The notes: generated by a model from the sequence alone, not told the origin. A DNA stretch of 64,000 nucleotides from Leptidea sinapis (GCF_905404315.1 NC_066296.1:2852001-2916000); one strand, 5' to 3'. Counted from the first letter of the stretch, positions 1 through 11,562 are shown. Numbers and translations are program-made.

Positions 1-745
1 TCCCAACTGTTACGGGAGTTCTGTAACAATAGACAGATCTCGTGCGGATATTTTGGAACCTTTGTTACGCTCTATGGCCACCTTCACACGATGGAGTGGA
101 CCAAACTGCGAACCATCGTCTGGGAACTGAAGAGCCATTTGGCGTCTTCCATGCATTAATTTGAGCGTAGTCTGGGATTTTTAGGCTCTGTAGGCTTAAG
201 GCTTTTCTACCATTTGAACAGCTGCCACGAACCTGTTATTATACTCGTCCACGCAGTCACCGAGGCATTCAAAACGGTTTTGCAATTCGAGTTGAAAGCT
301 TTCGGGGTTTTAGATCTGGACGAGTGTAGGTCGGAACGGAACTTCACCAGTCGAGACCGCTCCAGTTTTGGATTGATATTCAATGTGCCTCTTATTATTT
401 GGTGATTAGTCCCAGTCTTCTCTGAGATGATCACGGAGACATCATTGAACATATGTCTTTTGGTAGACATAATGAGGTCAATCTCATTTTTGGTGGCACC
501 ATCGGGGCTGATCTATGTCCATTTACGTTGCCTTCACGAAGAAGGAGTTCATCATATATCCTCCTCCTCCATGCAGTCAGCCATCATCAGGCCTCGGGCG
601 TTCCGATTTCCATAACCAACTCGCCCCACTCTCAACTCATCACCGCTACGTTTGCCCAGTTTTGCGTTGAAGTCTCCGATGACTTAGGAATGTGAATGTA
701 TGTTGAGATGTCCCCATACATGGCCTCCATATCCTCTTCTGTCAT
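1..745 (-). pseudogene. RTE-clade LINE fragment, endonuclease region
   Basis: Read on the minus strand, this stretch encodes pieces of the endonuclease (EEP) domain of an RTE-type non-LTR retrotransposon. The best piece is 207-470, which keeps the MSTKRHMFNDVSV motif followed by a degraded form of the conserved DHR(L/M)V segment (here NHQIIRG). Upstream, at about 480-690, other frames give the GRVGYGNRN and MEEE-type segments in order. Stops and frameshifts break it throughout, so it is a dead copy. It runs off the left edge of the window, so the reverse transcriptase that should follow is not seen. Confidence 0.75.
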
Positions 746-1029
746 TATGTGTTCAAAAAATACGAATATTAACTTTATGACATAAAGTCGCTTCGATTGT
801 ATTCTCACAAATAAGTATTATTCATTATCATGGTTAAATAATATGTCTCTAAGTGATAAAATAAGTCTTTATGGCATGGATAGAACAAACTAGTGCACTG
901 TTGTTGCTGTGAGGTGTTCACCTGGGGCAGTACTCCTCCACTTCCCATAAATAAAAAGTTGTGTTTCTCCTCAGAAATACCACTGAAGTTACTCAGTATG
1001 AACGATGATGATGATTTAAACTTACATCT

Positions 1030-1550
1030 CAACATATTATAAAACAAAGTCCTCCGCCGCGTCTGTCTGTCTGTTCGCGATAAACTCATAAAAACGCACC
1101 GATTTTCATGCTGCTTTCACCAATGGATAGCATGGTTTTCTAAGAAAATTTTAGTATATTATTTGTTAAGTTTTTTTTTATACATATTTGTACACATTAA
1201 CGATATTTGATGAAGGTGTAAAAAAAAATAAGCCGTCTGGGAGCTTTCAACGAAAACGCTGTCTAAACCCTTTGAGATATAACAAAATAATGTATGGTGG
1301 AACTGTGTATCTGGGTACAGAAAAGTCCGCGATGGCATATTTATATATTTTAAGGAGGACATACTATATCCATAATAATACTTATTATTTTTAATATAAA
1401 TTCGCAATTATAAAGCGGTAATGTAAAAGCTGTTTTTCAAAATTCAGAAATATGTTGTTTACCATTTCCGATAGCTTAAGACTACATTATTCCCGACTAC
1501 TTACATCATTTTTTTTCTATTGAAAGAATAGCGTCGGTCGGGTGAGCTAG
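1030..1550 (+). repeat. Interspersed repeat F (Helitron-like 3' end)
   Basis: The sequence begins near a TATAAAACAAAGTCCTCCGC motif, runs through a run of TCTGTCTG and GTTCGCGATAAACTC, and ends in GGTGAGCTAG followed by T. Inverted relatives lie at 59461-59812 and 26431-26804. The CTAG|T end is what a Helitron 3' end would look like, but the 5' end is not resolved. The small frames inside (1159-1407, 1188-1394) are not genes. Confidence 0.55.
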
Positions 1551-1845
1551 TACACAATATGTAGGGGAACCTGTTGAACCTTGGCACTATGTGTAGAGGC
1601 CATTAGGCTGGTTTCAAAAATTCCCTCGATGTTAAATTCTATTATCTAGTGTATTCTACGAGGTCACTACTGACTATTCAATTTGAAAGTTGTCGCTTAC
1701 CGCCATTAAGCCGGTGTTTGGTGTTATCGACGTTAAGAAGTTTTGGCGTAAAAAGTAAGTATTTTTAATATACTTTGAAGTAGAATAGTTTTATATTTTT
1801 AAGACTACTGAACTTGTGTATACTATTGGTTCTTTTCTTCAACTT

Positions 1846-2163
1846 TCTTTCTTTCTTTATGAAAATAAGGGACGAGACGAGCAGGACGATCAGCTGATGG
1901 TAATTGATACGCCCTACCCATTACAATGCAGTTCCGCTCAGGATTCTTGAAAAACCCAAAAATTCTGAGCAACACAACAATTGCGCTCGTCACCCTGAGA
2001 CATAAGATGTTAAGTCTCATTTGCCCAGTAATTTCACTAGCTACGGCGCCCTCCATACTGAAACACAGTAATGTTTACATTACTCCTTCACGGCAGAAAT
2101 AGGCGCCGTTGTGGTACCCATAATCTAGCCGGCTTCCTGTGCAAAGGAGCCTCCCACTGGTAA
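1846..2163 (-). repeat. SINE-like repeat A, near full length
   Basis: This copy runs from an A-rich tail (plus-strand TTTATGAAAATAAGGGACG) back to the head GTGGGAGGCTCCTTTGCAC read in reverse. It contains the family core CGAGCGCAATTGTAGTGCCG. About nineteen copies occur in the window in both orientations. The head has no clear tRNA boxes, so the class is uncertain; a SINE or a short non-autonomous LINE derivative both fit. Confidence 0.8.
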
Positions 2164-2640
2164 ACTAGTATTAAAACAATCATTAAGTTACAAGAAATGG
2201 TCACTGTCCGTCAATTGTACCTTGGTTATTTATTGGCTAAGGTACATTTAGATGTTGTACTTTACTCAGGTGAATATTTTCTTAAATTATTTCACAATCA
2301 CGTAATATAATATTCCTAATAAAATATAAAAGCTTTGTCTCATTGAAAAAAAGAAACTAAGAATTACATTTTGATTTTGTTCAGAACTTGTGAGTTATTT
2401 TTTGTTAAGTATGTTATTTAAATGAATTTACCCCCAATTCCCCAATTCTTTAATATGTCCTAAGTACACCATAGCACCATAGTACATAGGGTATGTTGTA
2501 ACTTATAAATCCCTCTTTTCGTTTTAATTATTAAAGCGCATGTAAGTATGAAATATACATTTTTGATATTTTGGTGGTGAATACTAAAATAATTGACCTT
2601 TCAAAATATACAAAAATCGTTTGAGTACAGTTCGTCAAAT
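2164..2640. other. Unassigned AT-rich DNA
   Basis: No coding region, RNA gene or repeat structure was recognised in this stretch. Confidence 0.5.
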
Positions 2641-2900
2641 AAGAATAAAAAATACATACATGCATACATATAATCACGCCTCTTTCCCGTAGGGGTAGGC
2701 AGTGAACACTTCTTTCCACTTGCTACGATCCTTACATACTTGTTTCGCTTCGTCCACTTTCATTATTCCGTGCTCTTCGGTTTAGGGTACTCTTGAGCTA
2801 GCCTTTTTCCAAGACGTCCCTGATTTGATCTTGAAACGTCCGCCTAGGTCTTTCCCTTCTAACACTTTCATTCACACTGGCCTTATACACTTTCTTCTTC
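2641..2900 (-). pseudogene. LINE-like ORF C-terminal fragment
   Basis: The minus strand between about 2760 and 2680 reads in frame as VDEAKQVCKDRSKWKEV followed by an FTAYPYGKEA-like end and a stop. This resembles the C-terminal end of a repeated lepidopteran retrotransposon ORF. Upstream parts are frameshifted. The exact LINE clade is not certain from this short piece. Confidence 0.45.
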
Positions 2901-3155
2901 AATAAAAAATATAAATATCTATATAACTGTCCTAATTACAACAGATTCCCCTAATTGTAAGGCCGCGCCACTCCGAGAACATGGAAAACAATATTCATGC
3001 TGTTGCAATGTTAATTAATATGCGAGGTATCAATTTGTCAAGTAAGGTAACGCGACAGCTTTGTATAAAATTTGATTTTACTACTATCAAATCAGGAGCT
3101 ATATTTCAAATTTGATTCTTTAGGTGTAACTTCAAAAACCAGTACACCAGTCGAT

Positions 3156-3436
3156 AAATGGGGGGCTCCCTTGCACAGGATGCCTGCTAAAAACGGCGCC
3201 TATTTCTGCCGTGAAGTAGTTATGTGTAAGCATTATTGTGTTTTGGTCTGAAAGGCGTCGTAGCTAGTGAAATTACTGGGCAAATGAGACGTGACATCTT
3301 ATATTGTCTCAAGGTGACGAGCGCAATTGTAGTGCCGCTCAGAGTTTTTGGTTTTTTTAAGAAGCCTAAGGGGCACTGCATTGTTATTAGCAGGGCGTAT
3401 CAATTACCATCACTTGAACGTCCTGCTCGTCTTGGC
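3156..3436 (+). repeat. SINE-like repeat A
   Basis: Head GGGGGCTCCCTTGCACAGG, core GTCTCAAGGTGACGAGCGC and the end CCTGCTCGTC are all present. The A-rich tail is missing. The frame at 3236-3439 is simply this repeat read through. Confidence 0.8.
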
Positions 3437-4620
3437 TAAATGGAATATGTGAAAGATGATTCTTTGAACTGTCAAAGTTAATATTTAAAAGCTGAGATCA
3501 TAGATTATAAAATCGTATAAGTTGGTGGTTAGTCCCAATTTTATCACACTCAATAAATAAATATCCATTTCATCTCAATTCAAAAGTCGCTGTTAAGTGA
3601 GCGCAATATATCGAACTACCGTCAAAACTACCAGTTTTTAACTGCAGCCGAACAATAACATAAATTGGTTGGAGTTCGCTTAGAGCATGAATATTAAATA
3701 AATAGACAGATCGAGAGTTCTGCGAGATATAAAAATTTAGATCATTTCCATTCTTTCTTTATCATAGGTATCACTTTACTTTTAAATTAAGTTATCGAAA
3801 GCATTTAATATTACGTAACAACACAGAGTAATTATAGCGGATCAGCTTCTAAATCGCTTGTGACTTTCAAGTCATTCTTCGTCCTTCCGTCCGAACCAAG
3901 CTAGCGAAACTCTCTCAGAAAAAAGTGATTAACTCGATTGTATTAAACGTGCAGTCATTGATATATTTATTTATTTAAAACATCACAAAATCCACAGAAC
4001 TGAAATTAGGTTATAATATAACTATTGTAGAAGTTACTGCTAATAATAAATTTACAATATTTATAATAAGACGTGGTATTTGTCCGTGTGTGGTTTGGTA
4101 AGAGTGTGTGTGTGTGTGTGTTGTGTGAATGTTTGTTTGTGAATTACTTTTAATTTATACATTCCTTTAGATTTTTATTAACACTCCTTATAAAGCAGTC
4201 TTTACTGTTATTAAAAAGTTCAGTACTGTTGATTTGATTGACATATGATGGCTATACTCTTGTAAAAACTGAGATAGCTGATGCACTATACGTTTTTTTG
4301 TGGCTCTTTAGTACAGGATGACAAAGAGATGGTGCCCATCTACAACTTGTTCTTTTTGTGTTTCGGTGTGTGGCACCGTAGTCAGTAACTTGGTTAGTGA
4401 AACTTAACATCTTATGCCTCAAAATGACGAGTCAAATCTCGGCATTACATGCAATTTTGGGTTTTCAAGAACAAAAACAAACTTTTTTACTAGAACATGA
4501 ACAATGAGTTAGTATTTGCTTTAATTAACACACAAAAATAATTTCCTTTATTTCGTAATTCATAATTTAAATTGAAACTTTTATTATATCGTATCAAACT
4601 TTTTCGTCTGTGTGTTGCAT
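3437..4620. other. Unassigned AT-rich DNA with GT microsatellite
   Basis: A short (GT)n tract lies at about 4102-4122. A TATA-like TATAAAAAT occurs near 3728 but no gene follows. No repeat family was recognised apart from the direct repeat arm at 4492-4550, listed separately. Confidence 0.5.
4492..4550 (+). repeat. Local direct repeat, copy 1
   Basis: The segment around AGAACATGAACAATGA and GTATTTGCTTTAA is repeated with substitutions at 4885-4945. The pair brackets a tRNA-like fragment at 4630-4705. Confidence 0.5.
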
Positions 4621-4629
4621 GTCGCGTGA

Positions 4630-4705
4630 CGGTCGGGCGGCGCCTATAGTTCGCATATTGGATGCAATTGCGTTCTGGTGGAAGAGTGGTTTCGAATCCC
4701 ACACA
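4630..4705 (+). repeat. tRNA-like fragment (SINE remnant)
   Basis: A B-box-like GGTTTCGAATCCCAC sits near 4687, downstream of GC-rich sequence in an AT-rich background. The A box and acceptor stem cannot be drawn convincingly, so it reads as a SINE remnant and not a working tRNA gene. Confidence 0.4.
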
Positions 4706-4739
4706 CTTGATAAAGGTTTTTTTTATTTTATGAAAATGT

Positions 4740-5455
4740 AAAGCATAATACATAAATTTTTTTTTTTTTCTGTTCTGATATTAATACCCATGTTATTTTG
4801 TGAAAAAAAGTTTCACTTGCATCGTGGTTTCATAAAACCACACAATTGCTTTTACTTTAACATAATTATATACGTCTTCTTTGGTAGAACATAAACAATG
4901 AACTAGTGTTTGCTTTAACTTACACACACAAAAAATCCTTTTTATTGTAACACTGTGACACTGTAAATTAATATAAGCATTAAGAACAATGTATGTAATT
5001 AAAATTAATAAAAAAAATGAAATATCGAAATAATCTCACTCCGTCTATTCTTTCTATGTCTGCAGGTCGTATATTGAACAATACCGTAAATTATTATAAT
5101 TCATCGTTGAATATTCATATCAATTGGTTAACAACACTCAAATCGCTTCTGGTAATGCAACTCCAAACTGGTTTTGAGAGTATTCATTGAAAACATTTAG
5201 TACTCTCAACTTGGATCATAATTATTATAAACTCTCTTACGATAGCTTTTTTATGTTTTGACAGTTCCTTTCCGCTCAAGGCAATAGTGAACAATATACC
5301 TATTTACACTACAATATAACTGTTTAAATTTAAGTCTTAATTCTGAGATTGCGATAAAAGCGGTTAAAACTTGTGTTATAATTATCATTCCTGGGCATTT
5401 ATAAGATTCGAATTAGGTAGGAATATTACTTTCGCCTTGTAGAGGTCAGCTTTAC
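4740..5455. other. Unassigned AT-rich DNA
   Basis: It includes the second arm of the local direct repeat (4885-4945). Nothing else was recognised. Confidence 0.5.
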
Positions 5456-5681
5456 CTGTGGGAGGCCCCTTTGCACAGTATGCCGGCTACATTATGGGTA
5501 CCACATCGGCGCCTATTTCTGCCTTGAATCGGTAATGTGTAAGCATTATTGTGTTTCGGTCTGAAGGGCGCCGTAGCTAGTGAAATTACTGGGTAAATTA
5601 CTTAACAGCTTATGTCTCAAGGTAAAGAGCGCAATTCTAGTGCTGCCCAGAAATTTAGGTTTTGCAGGAATCCGGAGAGTA
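5456..5681 (+). repeat. SINE-like repeat A, 3' truncated
   Basis: The head GTGGGAGGCCCCTTTGCAC and core are present. The copy breaks off after CAGGAATCCGGA, so about 80 bp of the 3' end are missing. Confidence 0.75.
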
Positions 5682-5789
5682 TAATAAAATATTTGGTTTG
5701 GTTGTACTAGGTAAAAGTGCCATTAAAAGCTTTGGCGGAAGGATCGAAGCAGAAAGAAGAAACGTTAAATAAATAGCTCTTCTCCCTGT

Positions 5790-6045
5790 GATAAGCAGAA
5801 GTCACGCTATGACACGATGTCTCTACGTTAAGCATAGTGGTTGACAGAGTACTGGTTTACGGGCTATTCACGCAGCGTAGTATTACATTTGGTCAATTGG
5901 ATCTAGCTGATACTGGGATACAGAGCAATACTCTATAAATTGTGGTTGAACCTACACCTTGTTGAGCGCTAGAATGGGCCGGTTTGAACTATTTTCATGC
6001 TCTATTGATGACACCCCCTTTCTTGGAGGCCAATATTTAGTAATA
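5790..6045 (-). pseudogene. CR1/jockey-type LINE fragment, very degraded
   Basis: It aligns by eye with the better copy at 20410-20690: matching landmarks include GAGTACTGG, GATACTGGG, GCAATACTCTA and GAGCGCTAGAATG in the same order. No open frame survives. Confidence 0.6.
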
Positions 6046-6584
6046 TCATCCAAGGATTAAATAGTAATAAATTATGTTTCTAAACTTTTATCATCGCGTA
6101 ACTTCAACATTGTTGAACTTTAACGTTATTTTTGTAACTAAGTTTTGTAACTATTATTCTTAATCCCTAAATTGGCATATTTGTAAAATTATTTGTTAGT
6201 CTATTATAATGGTATATAAAGCTGTTGCATTATTAGTAAATAAATAAATAAAAAAATAACGCGTTGTGATATAGTTCTTTTTGTTTGCCAGTAAACTTTA
6301 TCGGACAGTTTGGTGTACTATTCCTACTTATATCTATTGAAAGAAAACAAATCTCATAACTATATTTACAATACTATGATTACATAAAGTTAAAACTATC
6401 GTTACGGGGAAGTGAACCAAGAATACTGGCAGCATTTCCACGTTGGATAGCTAGTCTGATCCGTTGACGAAATAGCTGTCAGCGCTTGGGTTGCCAGTAG
6501 CCCTATGCAGGCGAGAAGAACTTTGTACTATCTCCCTCGTACTATTACTGTCAAGTGTCAATGTGTCAAGTTTTTATGCTACCA
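6046..6584. other. Unassigned AT-rich DNA
   Basis: An (AAAT)-type tail at about 6236-6256 may be the 3' end of an old retroposon. Nothing else was recognised. Confidence 0.45.
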
Positions 6585-6720
6585 CCGCAGTTCCGCCGCG
6601 ACCACGTTTCATGCAATTGGATCGAAATATCGGCACCTAAATATATATATCGTGAGTACCTGTCATAACAATTACGAATAGTTATATAGTATTAAATAAT
6701 CAATTAGAGATTCGCACTAT
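6585..6720 (+). repeat. Repeat J
   Basis: TTCCGCCGCGACCACG and TGCAATTGGATCGAAATATC recur near 63597-63642, and TATCGTGAGTACC matches the inverse of the sequence just before that second copy. It lies directly upstream of the RTE fragment at 6725, so it may be part of the same element. Confidence 0.55.
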
Positions 6721-6724
6721 AAAA

Positions 6725-7240
6725 TTGAACATGAATAGTCAGATTGACATGTTTCAACACAGGTCACAGTGTCTGAAGACGAAGGTTTTCAACCAGTGTG
6801 TGTTGCCAGTGATGATTTATGGTACGCAGACGTGGTCGCTAACTATGGGCCTTATGAGAAAGCTCATGGTCGCTCACAGGGCAATGGAGAGGGCTATGCT
6901 CGGAGTTTCCCTGCGAGATCGAATCAGAAATGAGGAGATCCGTAGGAGAACCAAAGTTACCGACTTAGCTCAAATGATTGTGAAACTGAAGTGGCAGTGG
7001 GCAGGGCTCACTGTTCTACGGACAGATGGCCGTTGGGGTAGTAAAGTCCTCGAATGGCGACCACGTACCGGATGACGCAGTGTTGGTAGGCCCCCACAAG
7101 ATGGACCGACGATCTGGTCAAGATCACCGGAATACGTTAAATGAGGGCAGCGAAGGACTGATCGTCGTGTAAATCTTTGGAGGAGGCCTGTATCCAGCAG
7201 TGGACGTCTTCCGGTTGATGATGGTGATGATGATGAACTA
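6725..7240 (+). pseudogene. RTE-clade LINE 3' end
   Basis: The open frame 6725-7075 encodes the C-terminal part of an RTE-type protein, with LKTKVFNQCVLPVM, TQTWSLTMGL and RDRIRNEEIRRRTKVTD. A stop at 7073 interrupts the usual RWTDDLVKI segment, which continues in another frame to about 7210. A short GATGATGG-type 3' tail follows, as is usual for RTE elements. The copy is 5' truncated and non-functional. Confidence 0.85.
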
Positions 7241-8278
7241 TAGGTCTCAGAGAGTAAACACGCGGGTGTCAAATAATATCTATGGTGGTGATAAAATTAG
7301 TTGCCGGTAGTATTTAAATTAGTAAAACAACAGAATACAATAAGAAAGGAATCTCTGATTAGAATAAGCCGTAATCAGACTTTAATCAGGCCATCTAGTC
7401 CAGGTGTAGCGAACGATAAGCGATAAGCGACAAGCGGAGCGGAGCGGAACAGACACCTGCGCACGTGCCGACACTAGTGACGTGTAGTTTATCGATAGTT
7501 GGATGGTTCTTCATATAAATTCAAAATTAACTGATTGCATTAAATCTCTCTTAAACACTATGTTGAGCAACACTAAAATTATACAATTTTTTTTATTTAT
7601 TCTGATGTGTACTGCCTGAAAGATTTTTGAGAAAATTCAAAATACTATTAACAAAACCGTAGAAAGTGCGCATCTAAAAGGGTAAATATAAAAATAACAC
7701 AATTTTAGTGCAGTGTATTGATGTGCAGGTATATCTTAAGTAAATAGAGATCAGTCGCAAATAAAATAATTGAATTGAATAATTGTTGTTTGATCTGTTT
7801 GCTATTCAAACAACATTCCCTTTAAATAAAAATAAACTACCGATTTATATTATCTATCGACACTCGATATCTATTATCGATGTTTATAACTACGTCACTA
7901 CACATCCCTATGATCGCAAGGGAAGATACCCAGTACTTGCGCATACGACAGGGCGCGTGCCACCTTTTTTCTTCAATTATACATACCTTTACTTCTAATT
8001 ATACGAAATAAACGAATATCAACTCTATCGTAATACAATAAGACTTATTGTTCTACGTTCAGTATATGCGGTTTATTTAGGGTGATCTGGAAGAGGAATA
8101 AAATAATTGTTTCGGAATATACAGTAATGCTTTGTTAATTTGAATATGGGGTGCGTTCTATGGAGGGTTGAGGCACGCGCCGTCCAGAGGTTAATTATTT
8201 AGAACTAATTTACAGTCGTGTTGAGAAATGTCGTTGTTAAAGTATTCACGAGGTTGTTAAACTATTTGTAACGGATTT
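7241..8278. other. Unassigned DNA with a short GC-rich repeat
   Basis: At 7400-7450 there is a compact run of GCGATAAGCGACAAGCGG and GGAGCGGAGCGG, embedded in a MITE-like GC-rich block (about 7385-7495). The rest is AT-rich and featureless. The frame at 7783-7998 shows no recognisable domain. Confidence 0.45.
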
Positions 8279-8745
8279 TATAATAATAAGCATATTTATT
8301 CAAGAATATAGATTACATATTTTAATGTGTAACTAAAAAAAATAAAACAAATGTTATAAAACCTTAAACTAATGATATTACTTAAATTATAATCTTGTCA
8401 TTATATCCGGGAATATGCCTCCTCCATCTTCTTCCACAACTCTATCTTTTTTTGCTTTCTCCAGCCAGTTTTTATCTGCCACTGTAAGAAGGTCATCACT
8501 CCACCTCATTTTGGGTCTACCTCGGTATCTGTTACCGGAGGGACCACTCCATCTTGTCTCTTTGAAAGTCCATCTTTGGTCTGGGACCCTAGCCATGTTC
8601 CATCCTCCCCATTGCAATTTCATTTTTAATGCATGTTCAAGGACATCTGTAAGTTTGGTTTTTTTCCTAATAGCTTTTATAATATTTACATACATATAAT
8701 CTTTGATCAAATATTGATTTTCTATAGTCGTTGACAGTAAATCTA
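8279..8745 (-). pseudogene. RTE-like LINE 3' end, second subfamily
   Basis: The minus-strand frame 8387-8710 carries KKTKLTDVLEHALKMKLQW, ARVPDQRWTFKETRW and RGRPKMRWSDDLL, a diverged C-terminal domain of RTE type. It differs from the copies at 6725, 29670 and 32780, so it is a separate subfamily. It is 5' truncated. Confidence 0.75.
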
Positions 8746-8783
8746 GAAGGAATTTTAGAAAACTTTATTTAGAATGAAAACTT

Positions 8784-8985
8784 TTTTTATGACCGTAAAG
8801 AATGAAACGAGCAGGACGTTCAGCTGATGGTTATTCATACGCCCTGATAACATATTACAATGCAGTGCCGCTCAGAATTCTTGAAAAACCCATAAATTCT
8901 GAGCGGTACTACAATTGCACTCGTCACCTTGATACCATAAGATGTTAAGTCTCATTTGCCCAGTAATTTCACTAACTACGGCTCT
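8784..8985 (-). repeat. SINE-like repeat A, 5' truncated
   Basis: It has the A-rich tail side and core, but stops in the ACTACGGC region and lacks the head. It forms an inverted pair with the copy at 9048-9208. Confidence 0.75.
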
Positions 8986-9047
8986 CACTAAGTCTCTCTG
9001 TTTATATATCTCACTAGAGTTTCAGGATATCCCCAATTTTATGTTCA

Positions 9048-9208
9048 GAAGAAAGATGTAAGTATTATTATGTTTCGGTCTGAAGAAGTCAGAATTATTG
9101 GGTTTTTCAGGAATCCTGAGCGGCACTGCATTATAATGGGCAAGATGTATCAATTACCATCAGCTGAAAGTCCTGCTCGTCTCGTCCCTTATTGCGAAAA
9201 AAAAGTAT
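9048..9208 (+). repeat. SINE-like repeat A with internal deletion
   Basis: TATTATGTTTCGGTCTGAAG jumps directly to AATTATTGGGTTTTTCAGG, losing about 90 bp of the core. The 3' end CGTCTCGTCCCTTATT and an A-run are intact. Confidence 0.75.
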
Positions 9209-9602
9209 CATCAGATAAGCACTACTTTTAATGTTATGTCCTATTTTTTCTGGTTAACCAAACAATTTATTAATACTCTGCTGACAGAAGAATCAATAAT
9301 ACCAACGATAGGGGTGCGTCAGGGGGTGTGCATGTTAGTCGCGGATCATTGCTCTCTATATACAACGATACGTGCGATATGCTGAGGGTGACAACCCTAA
9401 TTGATTGTAAGTTACTATCTATTTAATATTGTGTTGAAATTTAGAGAGATCGTAGGCCGAATATATTATCATACAGTATGTATCGATATAATTCGCAATA
9501 ATTATTATTAGCAGAGGGTGGCTTTTAGTGTGGTGAAGTATACACACACACACACACGTTTAATTATATTATTATGTCTTATTTATGTATCTCAAAGTAT
9601 AT
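9209..9602. other. Unassigned AT-rich DNA with AC microsatellite
   Basis: An (AC)n tract lies at about 9541-9558. Nothing else was recognised. Confidence 0.5.
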
Positions 9603-9922
9603 ACCAGTGGGAGGCTCCTTTGCACAGGATGCAGGCTAGGTTATGGGTACCACAACGGCGCCTATTTCTGCAGTGAAACCGTAATGTGTAAGTATTATTG
9701 CGTTTCAGTCTGAAGGGTGCCGTAGCTAGTGAAATTACTGGGCAAATGAGACCTAACATCTTATGTCTCAAGGTGACGAGCGCAGTTGTAGTGCCGCTCA
9801 GAATTTTTGGGGTTTTTCAAGAATCCTAAGTGGCACTGCATTGTATTGGGTAGGGCGTATAAATTACCATCAGCTGAACCTCCCTCTCGTCCTTTCGTGC
9901 CTTATTTTCAAAAAAAAAAATG
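9603..9922 (+). repeat. SINE-like repeat A, near full length
   Basis: The head CAGTGGGAGGCTCCTTTGC, complete core and poly(A) tail are present. The frames at 9763-9981 and 9807-10022 are the repeat read through. Confidence 0.85.
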
Positions 9923-10182
9923 TTTTTTTATTGCTAAGAAAGAGCGGAGCCTCCTGGCACAAGCATTCTTTATATGCTTAAAACGAGGTTCTTGCCACTA
10001 TTTAATATGGAGAATTTGTTAAAACCAATATAGAATTTTTATTTTTTATATTATTTATTTATGTCCTTATTGGTTCTAGTAACACCGTGTTCTAGATCGA
10101 ACTATTGCGTTCATTACTCTGAGTCATAGCTCGGTGTCAAGTATGACTCACATTACTTGATGCACCTTGTATTTGTTTTTCA

Positions 10183-10245
10183 AATCAAATCAAAATCACT
10201 TTATTCATGTAGGTCCCGGAAATGACACTGATGAATATCAAGAAA
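10183..10245 (-). repeat. LINE 3' tail
   Basis: AAATCAAATCAAAATCACTT followed by TATTCATGTAGG is the reverse of a (TTGATT)n LINE tail with its end of 3' UTR, similar to the plus-strand tail at 26405-26432. Confidence 0.5.
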
Positions 10246-10249
10246 AAAT

Positions 10250-10375
10250 ATGAAGTATGCGGAACTCGAACCCGCTACCTCTCGCGTTCCGTGCGAGTGC
10301 TCTTTGCAACTGAGCCAACCGTTTGGGTGACGTATCGTTTACGAGTATAAAATCTTGTTGTTGTGGGAAAGACAT
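10250..10375 (-). repeat. tRNA-related SINE C
   Basis: Read on the minus strand it gives an A-box-like TTGGCTCAGTTG, then GAGCACTCGCACGGAACGCG and a B-box GGGTTCGAGTTCC. Very similar tRNA-like bodies occur at 61063-61150 and 37590-37790, always with the same flank (GATACGTCACTCG), which marks a dispersed SINE and not a tRNA gene. Confidence 0.65.
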
Positions 10376-10499
10376 CCGATTTTGTTTTCAGTTTTATTTG
10401 ATATTAGAAGTGATATTATATTAGAAGTGATTAGCAAGAGCGACATCTCAAGTCAATTTCCTAATATGCAAATATTAGGGTTGAGCAGGTTATCAACTG

Positions 10500-10670
10500 T
10501 AAAGTAGATCCTGTAGATGAAGCCACAACCTGAGAGTTGAACAAGACATACGAGATTTTATAAACCATACGTGACTCGAGCGGCGCGGGTTCGAGTCCCA
10601 CATCGTTCATAAAAGTGAGGGTTATCACTTTAAAAACATAACAAATAACTTTTATGATAAATTCAATAAT
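10500..10670 (+). repeat. tRNA-related SINE C, deleted
   Basis: The family flank GAGTTGAACAAGACATACG is followed by CGTGACTCGAGCGGCGCGGG and TTCGAGTCCCACATCGTTC. The centre of the tRNA-like body is deleted. It ends in GTGAGGGTTATCACTTTA like the copy at 61024. Confidence 0.65.
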
Positions 10671-10940
10671 GCGATGACGTAATAAGCTCGCTTTGATCCC
10701 TGTTCGTGTTAAAACTAATGGCGTGCAATGTGGAATGGCGCACGCGACTCATAGTTGATGGTACCTAATCATTGGCTCCCCCAGAGATGCGCACGCGCCT
10801 AATTATAATCATGTTTGATATAGACTCCATGTTTAACTAGATGCGTCATTCAGTTAATTGAGTTGAGCGATATGCATGCATGGCCCAATTTTAGTTTGTC
10901 TGTATGTTTCATAATGAAACAAAATAATAATAATATAATA

Positions 10941-10985
10941 TTGACACACTTTTACACACATTATTTTGCCCTAGGCATAGCATAG
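10941..10985 (-). repeat. SINE B tail fragment
   Basis: TTGACACACTTTTACACAC and the following TTTTGCCC match the tail of the tRNA-derived SINE found complete at 59207 and 59910. Confidence 0.55.
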
Positions 10986-10986
10986 T

Positions 10987-11439
10987 ATATATGTATATTG
11001 ATAAATCGTACGTTTGAAACAATTTCATAACAACAACAGGGTGCATATTTTACGAAATAATTCTTGATATTATGAAATATTATTAACAGATTCATAAAAA
11101 AAAAACATTATTCTATTTATTATAAACAGAACACCGTCGGTTGGGTCAGCTAGTATATAATATAATAAATATTATATTATCAAGTGAGATTTTATATATT
11201 TTACAAAGAATGATGTAATGTTATATTTTGATATTATTATTCATCAGAATGTAAACACTTACACTTTTTACAGGTAAGGTCATAATCAGGTTCTTGATTT
11301 TCTCTTTTATTCTTATTAATTGATGAAAGAGTAAAATTTTTCTGGGATTCCGCAATTCTATTTGACTGATAATTATTTTCATTTTATATTCTATTTATAA
11401 TTAATTAGTTAGTTATATTATTATGTGCCCATATTAATA
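10987..11439 (+). repeat. Duplicated segment, copy 1, with a Helitron-like 3' end
   Basis: This ~450-bp stretch matches 16462-16915 almost base for base. It starts inside a Helitron-like element, passes its terminus GGTCAGCTAG at 11144-11153, and continues for about 285 bp of further shared sequence. See findings. Confidence 0.8.
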
Positions 11440-11483
11440 CTATGGGTACAAGACAACGATATATTACAATTTAATAATTATTA
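11440..11483 (-). repeat. SINE B fragment
   Basis: ACTATGGGTACAAGACAACG matches the inner part of SINE B (compare 60000). It abuts the repeat A fragment at 11484. Confidence 0.45.
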
Positions 11484-11562
11484 TTTTGCATTGTAATGGG
11501 CGTATCAATTACCATCAGCTGAACATCCTGCTCGTTTCGTCCCTTATTTTCATAAAAAAAAG
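11484..11562 (+). repeat. SINE-like repeat A, 3' fragment
   Basis: Only the last ~75 bp survive, from GCATTGTAATGGGCGTATC through the poly(A) tail. Confidence 0.75.

Noticed and set aside
1..745. Host gene exon on the plus strand (frames 214-405, 427-615, 453-695)
   Set aside because: The minus strand carries RTE endonuclease motifs through the same region, so the plus frames are shadows.
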